Assembly (NCBI GenBank): GCA_947627835.1
Contig: CANQXM010000005.1
Location: 1 to 24,623 of the forward strand
DNA from: an uncultured Bacilli bacterium
GTDB taxonomy: Bacteria > Bacillota_I > Bacilli_A > RF39 > UBA660
Length of the DNA: 24,623 nucleotides
Reading direction: 5' to 3'
Positions 1-6,864 of this stretch are shown in pieces (positions within the stretch are counted from its first letter, which is position 1; each line of letters begins with the position of its first letter). Below the pieces are notes generated by a model. The model ran no database searches. It saw nothing but the letters and a program-made list of their open reading frames with translations, and was not told the DNA's origin. The position numbers and the translations under genes are program-made.

Positions 1-1570
1 CATATTTTTTATTTTCAAATGGTCCCATCTCACCTGTAGCATCACCTAAAATTCGACGTTCATAATTTGAATCGGTTGTACCATAACTGTATAAATCAAA
101 ATATTTTGTTTCTGGATAAGATAATCCACCATCTTCTTTTATCCACGCTGTTTTCGTACGATTATTAGTATTACTATCAGCACTTGGATCAGTAAGTACT
201 CCAATAAAATTACTATTCCATGTACCATGCCTTCCACTTACGAGCATTCCCTGTTCATCCATCATGACGCCCATGACGTATTCCCATGTTCCTCCTGCCA
301 TATCGTAGATTCCTGTAATATTTCCAGTTGTAGAAGCTAAACCTAAAGTAGTCGTATCATTCCATGAACGCGTTACATCATTAGTAGTTCCATATTCATT
401 ACAAGCATTTGGTGTTTGAGTACAAGAAATGTTTGTTGCCGTATATCCCGTAGTAGGTTCATGCACGCCGGCATAACCGGTTACATAATTACTATTATTG
501 TTAATTCTTACTTCGCTTTTTTTTCCATATTGACTCTGCGTTAAATAGGCTACTGCTCCCCATTCCGTATTCTTCACCATATGACTATCTAGTTCTCGTT
601 TGTAATAATATGTACTATAAAAAGCATTCGCTACCCGTACATTTCTCCAACTTACTACATTTGGTTTGATTTGTAAATTATCTGGATCAATCATGTCTGT
701 ATGTCCTGCTGCATTACTTGTTTCAAACTTTCCAACCCACATTCCTTTCTTTCCTTCAAATCCATCTACAAATGCTGGATGGGTCATCCATTTTCCAACA
801 GAGCATGTTCCATTATCTCCACTTTTATTGGGACTCTTACATTCTGTAGAAGTATCCGTTGTACTTTTTGTACTAAATCTTATTTGAATTTCCTTAACTT
901 GATTCGTAACTGATGTAACCCCAGGATAATCAGTAATATTAAAGATTTGATAATCATACTTTGGTATCCATACAAAATAACTTTCAATTTTGTCTTCAGG
1001 AATTACTTCTCCTGCTTTATAGGTTTCATTTTCATCTTTTAAGATAACTGCATTCGCCCATTGTTTGTCTTGATAAGAATACCAAGCATCTTTCTGACTG
1101 GCTTTCTTTACAACGTTCTCTCCACTTTGATTTTCAATGGTTACTGGTATTAAATTTTCTGCTAATACTGGATCATTTCCATTCAATACTGAATCCGTAT
1201 ACTTAGTAACAAAATTTACCTGACATTTGGTTTTTGTTTGTTTTACGTTGCGAACGATAATATTCCAGTTTTCATAATCCCATGTTGCTGTTGCTCCTTT
1301 ATCGCAGGTAATACTATCAACTGTCTTGTCACTTCCTTTTTCAGGAAAAGTTGTTGATGGGGCACCATCAATGGTAAGAGAAACCTTCACATCAAAGTCA
1401 TCCATGTGACTTGGAACATTCCCCTCAATCGCATCATACTCTTTTTGCACTTCATAGAGTGCATAGGTTCTTACAATAACAACAATCAAAATGAAAAACA
1501 AAAATGCAAAAAATGCCACAGCAATTTTCTTTTTGTAACCTTTTTCCCCTTGAAACCGAGTCAAATTCAT
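1..1570 (-). CDS. Membrane-anchored SUMF1-like surface protein, 3' end cut
   Basis: The reading frame stays open from an ATG at 1570 to the window edge (523 codons), so the C-terminus is missing. The start has an AAGGAG site ten bases upstream (1581-1586). A lysine-rich N-terminus is followed by one hydrophobic helix (about residues 16-34), giving a signal-anchored protein with its bulk outside the cell. Residues about 50-120 form a small module with two cysteines (ITCDKG and TKCQVNF). Around residues 200-520 the sequence resembles the SUMF1/formylglycine-generating-enzyme fold: VWIPKYDY, a WRNVRVANAFY stretch, NTEWGAVAYL, and GIYDMAGGTWEYVMG at 420-434, which matches the family's G-LYDM-GNVWEW signature. 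Such domains in gut Firmicutes are usually surface binding or structural proteins, not sulfatase-maturing enzymes; the catalytic cysteine region would lie outside the window. It is transcribed separately from the gene upstream, behind the terminator at 1687-1722. Fold fairly sure, role unknown. Confidence 0.8.
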   Translation of the reverse strand, partial: MNLTRFQGEKGYKKKIAVAFFAFLFFILIVVIVRTYALYEVQKEYDAIEGNVPSHMDDFDVKVSLTIDGAPSTTFPEKGSDKTVDSITCDKGATATWDYENWNIIVRNVKQTKTKCQVNFVTKYTDSVLNGNDPVLAENLIPVTIENQSGENVVKKASQKDAWYSYQDKQWANAVILKDENETYKAGEVIPEDKIESYFVWIPKYDYQIFNITDYPGVTSVTNQVKEIQIRFSTKSTTDTSTECKSPNKSGDNGTCSVGKWMTHPAFVDGFEGKKGMWVGKFETSNAAGHTDMIDPDNLQIKPNVVSWRNVRVANAFYSTYYYKRELDSHMVKNTEWGAVAYLTQSQYGKKSEVRINNNSNYVTGYAGVHEPTTGYTATNISCTQTPNACNEYGTTNDVTRSWNDTTTLGLASTTGNITGIYDMAGGTWEYVMGVMMDEQGMLVSGRHGTWNSNFIGVLTDPSADSNTNNRTKTAWIKEDGGLSYPETKYFDLYSYGTTDSNYERRILGDATGEMGPFENKKY

Positions 1571-1686
1571 AATATCAGCGCTCCTTACCTTTAATATACC
1601 CCGTCAACCAAAATACATGACTTTTTAGTTTATAACACTAATATTATCACATTTTACTCATTATTTCTAGTAATTTGATTTTATTT

Positions 1687-1722
1687 ATAAAAAACAAAAA
1701 AGGAATCATAATCGTTCCTTTT
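1687..1722 (-). terminator. Rho-independent terminator of the sensor/YihY operon
   Basis: Read on the minus strand, AAAAGGAA (1722-1715) pairs perfectly with TTCCTTTT (1705-1698) around a nine-base loop, followed by a T-rich run. It lies about 100 bases after the stop of the YihY gene and before the SUMF1-like gene, so it ends the operon starting at 5179. Confidence 0.7.
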
Positions 1723-1731
1723 AGATATTAT

Positions 1732-1777
1732 TTTTCGATATCATTAATACCTATAATATTAGATTGATTATCGAAAA
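1732..1777. repeat. Inverted repeat ttttcgata / tatcgaaaa
   Basis: Two perfect nine-base arms (1732-1740 and 1769-1777) are separated by 28 AT-rich bases. It sits in the 3' untranslated stretch between the YihY stop and the terminator at 1687-1722. No T-tract follows on either strand, so it is not a standard terminator. It could be an RNA structure or a protein-binding site. Confidence 0.45.
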
Positions 1778-1783
1778 CAACGA

Positions 1784-1806
1784 TGCACAAATAATACCTG
1801 TGTGCA
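1784..1806. repeat. Inverted repeat tgcaca / tgtgca
   Basis: Six-base perfect arms surround eleven bases directly after the YihY stop codon. With the neighbouring repeat at 1732-1777 and the terminator at 1687-1722 it would make a structured 3' end on the operon mRNA. Confidence 0.35.
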
Positions 1807-1824
1807 CACTTATAATATACTCAT

Positions 1825-2658
1825 CTATTCCTTTTTTATTTCCCCTATTTTTTCCAATTGTTGTGCATTAATGGCAATTCCAATTACAAAAATATAAGCA
1901 AGCATGTAAAGCCATACCATTAGAACAACAACTTGAGCAAGTCCGCCATATAAAGAAGAACTATGATAAAAATGATTGATATAAAAAGAATAAATCATCG
2001 TAACAAAAACAAACCCAAACGTTGCAAATAAAGCTCCGTAAGTATTGGTGCTACTTGGAATTTCTCGATCTGGTGCCATTGTATAAATAATTTTAATAAG
2101 GAAAAAACTGACAAACCAAGAAACCGGTCCACGAATAAGTTTAATGGCAAAAGCAATAGTTTGAGTAACTTTTTCATTTAAATTCACAAACGAAAGAAGG
2201 GCAACGATTTTATCTCCAAATACAGGAATAAATAACAAAAACAAAAGCAAGAAAATTAAAACAATCATCATAAATAATGCTTTAATACGTCGATGAAGAA
2301 AAGATTTATTTGATAATCCATACATCTGATTAGAAGAAATAATAATCGAAGCAGCTCCAGTACTTGCAGCGTAAAACCCAATAATAATAGTCAAAATAAA
2401 TTGTGGACTAATCTGTACGTCACGAACAATCGGCATAATTAAATTAGAAATATCAGGTCCAAATGCTTTCGTCATAAAATTGGTTAAAAAGTCAAAAGAC
2501 AAATGAAATAAAGAAGCCCCATAAGCTAAAACCGTCACAGTTGGGACCAGTGCAAGAAGAAAAAAGAAAGCAAGCTGACCTGGTAAAACCAACATATCTG
2601 GTTGTGTAATCAACTTCCAAAGCCGTAGCAAGTAACTACGAAAATTCCATTTTTTCAT
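1825..2658 (-). CDS. YihY/BrkB family membrane protein
   Basis: The 277-residue polytopic protein has about six hydrophobic segments (roughly residues 26-50, 88-108, 126-147, 170-192, 205-228 and 238-264). The first, QLAFFFLLALVP, matches the AFFFLLSLFP signature of the YihY/BrkB family (once misnamed RNase BN). The C-terminal YGGLAQVVVLMVWLYML plus a closing INAQQ also follows the family pattern. Transport substrate and molecular role are not established for most members. Its ATG overlaps the TGA of the upstream sensor gene by four bases (ATGA), so the two are probably translationally coupled. A GAGGAG ribosome site lies just upstream. It is the last gene of the three-gene operon starting at 5179. 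Family assignment is firm, function open. Confidence 0.9.
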   Translation of the reverse strand: MKKWNFRSYLLRLWKLITQPDMLVLPGQLAFFFLLALVPTVTVLAYGASLFHLSFDFLTNFMTKAFGPDISNLIMPIVRDVQISPQFILTIIIGFYAASTGAASIIISSNQMYGLSNKSFLHRRIKALFMMIVLIFLLLFLLFIPVFGDKIVALLSFVNLNEKVTQTIAFAIKLIRGPVSWFVSFFLIKIIYTMAPDREIPSSTNTYGALFATFGFVFVTMIYSFYINHFYHSSSLYGGLAQVVVLMVWLYMLAYIFVIGIAINAQQLEKIGEIKKE

Positions 2659-4685
2659 TCATGCTCCTCTTTTTGCATTTCTTTTTGCTTTTTAACATCA
2701 ATCGTTGCTTCATTAATTGCATCTTCAATACTCTTTACATCATCTAAAATCATACTATAACCAATGCATGCGCCATATTCATAAGGAAGATTTTTAAATT
2801 CTTTGTTTAATTTATGAATATAAGCCGTAATTTGTTTCGTTTGATAACCAACAAAATAAATCATAAATTCATTTCCATCAGTTCGCATAACATCTGAATT
2901 ATCAAGTTGCGTACGAATTAAGATATTTGCAACCGCTTTAATCTGAGCATCGCCCTGTTCATACCCAAGCGTATCATTAATTTCTTGAATTCGATTTAAA
3001 TCAATGATAATAACAGTTTGTGGATAAATCGTATTTTTATTCCATTTTGAAATATTTTCATTTAAATAATTTCGATTTTTAAGACTAGTTAATTGATCAA
3101 TAAACTTCATCTTATCTTCCTTACGAATCTTTGTCGCAACACGTATACGCCGTGAAGAACGATACAAAATATAAAGAAGAACAAAAATGGCAACAATAAT
3201 ATATAGGAAATAACGAGCAATCGTACCCAAAATGGTTCCATTTTGAACCGTTAAACGATGATTATACAAACCAACATAATTCATTCGATTTTCATCTAAG
3301 TAATCAATATAATGGGTAAATAAATGATTAAAGGTATCTCCTGCATTGGATTTAAATCCATAGGTTTCTTGGAAACTAGAAGAATAACGAACCGAATACT
3401 TACTAAGTAAATTACTTTGATAATATAAACTCAAATGATGATCCATCAAAATAATTCCATGTTTTTTAATAACATCCTGAAGTCCTTTCTTTCCTTCATA
3501 AGTTTCTACTTGAATATTTTTATCAGCACTAACCTTACTATAAAGAAGACTATTGGCTTCCACGTAAACCGTTTTTCCATATAAAGATTTTAAAGAAGTA
3601 ACTACATCATCTTCGCTTTCATGTGCCAAAACATCATAAGAAAGCAAAATATCGGAAGAAATCGTATTTCCAGAAGAAGTAAAGTTTTGATATCCAAAAT
3701 ATAAAACGACCTCATTATTTAAAATTGCATTCACTAAACTCTTATAATTGCGATACTTTTTAAAATGAAATTCGACATCACTAAAATCAGAAAATTCTCG
3801 TAAATAAGCTGCTAAAATACCACCATAGTTACCACCAGTTAAAATCTCATAAGGACTATTGTTGATAAATCCATAGTTATACACAACACTTTGTAAACGA
3901 TCCACTTCCGTTTTTGAAATAGAAAGTGCATCTACAAACATTTGAAATTCTTCTTCATGAAAAGAATCCGTAAATTCTTCTTTATTCCATTTAGTAAAAT
4001 ACTTACGTAAGATACTACTAAACGTACCTTGACTTTGTTCGTCTAAATGCAAAAGATAATAACGATCCACATTGGTATAATGAAAAACAATATGATAATC
4101 TTTTTCAAGAATCGTATCCATATATTCAATACGTGGAACTAAAATTGCTTGAATCTCACTACCCGCTTCTAAGGCTTCCAATAATTCCTTACGCGTTTTA
4201 TAACTAACCAAATTTGGAAGATGATCCAAATGTTCCTTTAAATAACTAATTGAATCAGCTAAAACACCCACTTTTTTAGAAGAGATGGTAGTTTCATCAT
4301 AATATTCATTTGTTTTTGAAACTAACACATAGTGATCGGTATAAAAGTTAATCTCGGAAGATTGATACGTATTAGAAACAAGGAACCGCACACCATTAGA
4401 AGATTCCGAAGAATTATAAGTAATGGCATTAATCTTAAGTCCATATTCGTCCGTAAAATCTTTTAAAAAATCATAGAATAATCCTCGTCCATCAAGCCCA
4501 AATAAATTGGTATCATTGACAACAGATACATTAAGCATTTTACCTAAATTTTCATTAACCCACTCATTCTCAGTAGGAGTAAGCCTTGTCGTATCATTTA
4601 AAATACGTATAACAAAAAAGACAGCAACACAAGCACAAGCAACTAAAAGAACTGTCCACAAGAAAATTTTCTTTGAACGTTTCAT
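2655..4685 (-). CDS. Transmembrane sensor: tandem solute-binding-like domains with degenerate GGDEF
   Basis: The protein has 676 residues. A signal anchor (about 8-27) leads to an extracellular part resembling two family-3 solute-binding (PBPb) domains, about 50-245 and 260-470; the openings LFGLDGRGLFYDFLKDF and NNSPYEILTGGNYGG look like the ligand-binding start of that fold. A second membrane helix (490-508) leads to a cytoplasmic GGDEF domain (about 525-670) with IIIDLNRIQEINDTLGYEQGD and, at 601-607, RTDGNEF where active diguanylate cyclases have R-x-GG(D/E)EF. The first glycine is aspartate and the metal-binding Asp/Glu is asparagine, and no RxxD inhibitory site is seen. Inference: an extracellular ligand sensor with a non-synthesising or altered nucleotide-binding output. 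ATGA overlaps join it to both neighbours, and a GGAGG site precedes its start. Confidence 0.85.
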   Translation of the reverse strand: MKRSKKIFLWTVLLVACACVAVFFVIRILNDTTRLTPTENEWVNENLGKMLNVSVVNDTNLFGLDGRGLFYDFLKDFTDEYGLKINAITYNSSESSNGVRFLVSNTYQSSEINFYTDHYVLVSKTNEYYDETTISSKKVGVLADSISYLKEHLDHLPNLVSYKTRKELLEALEAGSEIQAILVPRIEYMDTILEKDYHIVFHYTNVDRYYLLHLDEQSQGTFSSILRKYFTKWNKEEFTDSFHEEEFQMFVDALSISKTEVDRLQSVVYNYGFINNSPYEILTGGNYGGILAAYLREFSDFSDVEFHFKKYRNYKSLVNAILNNEVVLYFGYQNFTSSGNTISSDILLSYDVLAHESEDDVVTSLKSLYGKTVYVEANSLLYSKVSADKNIQVETYEGKKGLQDVIKKHGIILMDHHLSLYYQSNLLSKYSVRYSSSFQETYGFKSNAGDTFNHLFTHYIDYLDENRMNYVGLYNHRLTVQNGTILGTIARYFLYIIVAIFVLLYILYRSSRRIRVATKIRKEDKMKFIDQLTSLKNRNYLNENISKWNKNTIYPQTVIIIDLNRIQEINDTLGYEQGDAQIKAVANILIRTQLDNSDVMRTDGNEFMIYFVGYQTKQITAYIHKLNKEFKNLPYEYGACIGYSMILDDVKSIEDAINEATIDVKKQKEMQKEEHE

Positions 4686-5179
4686 TCTGAATCCTCCGAA
4701 TTTTCAGGAATTGGAGTATTATTACTCCAAATAAAGTTACCACTACTTACATTCTTTGCACCCATAAGTTGATAACCACTGGCATTTTCACTAGCATCTT
4801 GTTTAATCGTTGCATTAAAGTCATACAATAAACGATATTTCTCTTCGATGGCATTATACACTTCAACCGTAACATTTTTGGCATCCTCTAAACTGACCGT
4901 TTCATCAAATTGCACGATTAAATAAATAATTTTTCCACGCACATCGACATCCACTTGAATCGGTTGAAAAGAAGAAAATCCTTCCACAATCTTTGCTTTT
5001 TCCTCATCCGTAAATGGGGTATCTGCAATATCACTTAATCGGTCCCCATAACTAGAAGAGGTACTACCAAAAAAATATTGCACCATAACAGCCAAAATAA
5101 TCACTAAACATAAAAATACAATAAAGCCAAGAACGAGAATAACTCGGTTTTCATTCCACATTTTTTTAATCTTGTTCAT
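4682..5179 (-). CDS. Small single-pass membrane protein of unknown function
   Basis: This 165-residue protein has a short basic N-terminus, a helix at about residues 14-37 and an acidic extracellular domain of about 125 residues. I do not recognise the family. The middle (about 70-120) reads as alternating strand and helix: VDVDVRGKIIYLIVQF followed by SLEDAKNVTVEVYNAI, a pattern seen in small alpha/beta sandwich domains. The ATG at 5179 has an AGAGGTG ribosome site. The stop overlaps the sensor start by four bases, so it probably acts with the sensor at 2655-4685, perhaps as a partner of its extracellular domains (inference). It is the first gene of the operon. Confidence 0.75.
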   Translation of the reverse strand: MNKIKKMWNENRVILVLGFIVFLCLVIILAVMVQYFFGSTSSSYGDRLSDIADTPFTDEEKAKIVEGFSSFQPIQVDVDVRGKIIYLIVQFDETVSLEDAKNVTVEVYNAIEEKYRLLYDFNATIKQDASENASGYQLMGAKNVSSGNFIWSNNTPIPENSEDSE

Positions 5180-5195
5180 AATTCACCTCTATTAA

Positions 5196-5212
5196 AGTAT
5201 AATTATTATACT
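5196..5212 (-). promoter_or_regulatory. Palindrome covering the -10 box of the sensor operon
   Basis: The 17-base perfect palindrome agtataat-t-attatact contains TATAAT on the minus strand, 24 bases before the ATG at 5179. The -10 box thus lies in a dyad that could be a repressor operator. No good -35 box is seen, and the symmetry could partly be chance in AT-rich DNA. Confidence 0.5.
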
Positions 5213-5230
5213 CCAAAAACATTTAATTTA

Positions 5231-6781
5231 CTAGCCATTTGCTAGTTGATAAGACAATACCGGTACAAATGATTTATTTCCAAATGCATCTTGAATCGTC
5301 ACATATAAATATTTCATAGATCCATCTAAAGTTCCAGAAAAAGTATAAGCATAAGAAGTCTCATAATCTACATACGTACACCCTTCTTCATAAGCAGTAG
5401 AAGAAATACACATAGATAAAGGTTCGTTTTGATCCATAGCTGAAAGATGCAAAATGGTAGATAACCCGTTTTTAGAAGAATCTGCGGAAGTAAGAGAATA
5501 AGATAAAATCGAAGGTCCCGTAGAATCTACATGAGAAACGGTAAAAGATTGAAGACTAATATTGCCAACCGCATCTTGAACATATAGATATTCCGTTGTA
5601 TTTTCACTATAAAACTTTTCAAATTGATAATGACTTGTCGGAGAAACATGCATCCATTCATAAGGAGTCGTACTATTTCCAAAAGAATAAGCAGCAACCC
5701 CACTTTCTAAATCCGTTAAATCAAAAGAAACAAGATTTTCTTTTCCCCATTCTTCACTAGATTCAATAAGGATACTAGGTGCACTTTGATCAATTTTTTC
5801 TACTTGAAAAGAATGCGTACTAAACTCTTCACTATAATTATGGACCATATCTCGCACACATAAATAATAAGTTCCCATTGGTAACGTTTGAAAAATCGAT
5901 AAACGATTCGTTTTCACATAACTAGCATTGGTACAGTCATTACTATCTTTTAAAATGGCATAACCATAAACGCCAGACCCATTAATATCACCAATGGTAA
6001 AGCCAACCTTTTTTTCTTCCCGCGTCCATTCATGTTCCATGGCAATGGAAAAATCTTCATCATAAATCACAGGATTTTGCCGATCAACGCGAATCGTAGT
6101 AGTAGCTTCATAAGTAACAATTTTCCCATCATGTTGAAAACTAACTTGTACAAATACAGGAAAATTTAATAATTGTTGGGCTTGATATACTTTTTTATTC
6201 TTGTTATAAAAATCATGATTCACCAAAGTAACTTCTTCTCCATCAGAAGTAATCCACCGAATCTCAACTACTTCATCAGGATAATTCCACTCTTCATGAA
6301 GTTGAATTTCCAAAGTTACCGAATCATTCGTCCAACCATTAGTTTCCCCACTTGAAGAAATATCATTGCCAAGAACATCATATTGATTTAAATAAATCAT
6401 ACTATTTGCATTCGCTAAACTATCATAATCACAAGCTTCCTCATCGGTATACCGAGCATGATACATCCCTTGTTCACTAGTAAGACGAATGACTTTACAT
6501 CCTAAAAATTCATGCGTAACGGGATTAATATATCGACCGCTTTCATCATCGGAAGATAGCTTTCCTTCGGAAATTAAATGATTGATATTCGTAACCATCA
6601 AGCCCGTTTCTGAAGCCCAATCTTCTGCTGCAGCAAGGGCATATTGCATCTTATCTTGCAAAAGACTTTCACTGACATTTCTAGAAATCAAAGTATATCC
6701 ACCAACCGATAAAAGGCCAAGAATTGCAATAATAGAAAATACTGCTAATATTTCCACTAAAGTAAACCCATTTTTTTTCAT
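5231..6781 (-). CDS. Large type IV prepilin-like protein with Ig-like modules
   Basis: I place the start at the ATG at 6781 (516 residues). It has an AAGGA site seven bases upstream, whereas an in-frame ATG at 6796 has none. The N-terminus MKKNG-FTLVE is a type III signal peptide (prepilin peptidase cleavage after Gly5, Glu at +5), followed by a hydrophobic helix to about residue 30. A pilin-like head follows with Cys95 and Cys117, probably a disulfide. From about 225 the protein carries three Ig-like or cadherin-like modules with DRQNP, GSGVYGYAI and GTYYLCVRD patterns, typical of bacterial surface proteins. At over 500 residues it is far longer than ordinary pilins or pseudopilins, so it may be a tip adhesin or minor pilin (inference). 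It is a tandem paralogue of the gene at 6863-9022. No pilus ATPase, platform protein or prepilin peptidase is in the window. Confidence 0.85.
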   Translation of the reverse strand: MKKNGFTLVEILAVFSIIAILGLLSVGGYTLISRNVSESLLQDKMQYALAAAEDWASETGLMVTNINHLISEGKLSSDDESGRYINPVTHEFLGCKVIRLTSEQGMYHARYTDEEACDYDSLANANSMIYLNQYDVLGNDISSSGETNGWTNDSVTLEIQLHEEWNYPDEVVEIRWITSDGEEVTLVNHDFYNKNKKVYQAQQLLNFPVFVQVSFQHDGKIVTYEATTTIRVDRQNPVIYDEDFSIAMEHEWTREEKKVGFTIGDINGSGVYGYAILKDSNDCTNASYVKTNRLSIFQTLPMGTYYLCVRDMVHNYSEEFSTHSFQVEKIDQSAPSILIESSEEWGKENLVSFDLTDLESGVAAYSFGNSTTPYEWMHVSPTSHYQFEKFYSENTTEYLYVQDAVGNISLQSFTVSHVDSTGPSILSYSLTSADSSKNGLSTILHLSAMDQNEPLSMCISSTAYEEGCTYVDYETSYAYTFSGTLDGSMKYLYVTIQDAFGNKSFVPVLSYQLANG

Positions 6782-6794
6782 ATTGTCATCCTTC

Positions 6795-6809
6795 ATTATA
6801 ATAGTAACA
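6795..6809 (-). promoter_or_regulatory. Probable promoter (-10 region) of the first prepilin gene
   Basis: Two overlapping -10 candidates are seen: extended TGTTACTAT (6809-6801) and TATAAT (6800-6795). The first fits better, because the second would start transcription inside the ribosome site. The block TTTTATGTTA is shared with the matching spot upstream of the paralogue (9042-9050). Confidence 0.45.
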
Positions 6810-6832
6810 TAAAATGTGTTTAAAGAAAATAC

Positions 6833-6864
6833 ACAGAAAAAAAGCTATTACCAAAGTAACAGCT
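6833..6864 (-). terminator. Rho-independent terminator after the TSP1 prepilin gene
   Basis: On the minus strand AGCTGTTAC (6864-6856) pairs with GTAATAGCT (6851-6843), one G-U pair, loop of four, followed by seven T. It overlaps the stop codon and separates the two prepilin genes into two transcripts. Confidence 0.85.

Noticed and set aside
666..913. Plus-strand open frames of about 70 codons
   Set aside because: They lie antisense to the continuous SUMF1-like frame, lack ribosome sites and show no family features.
5212..5245. Hairpin CTAGC-AAATG-GCTAG as a terminator of the first prepilin gene
   Set aside because: The stem is only five pairs, lies within the last codons and has no adjacent T-tract.
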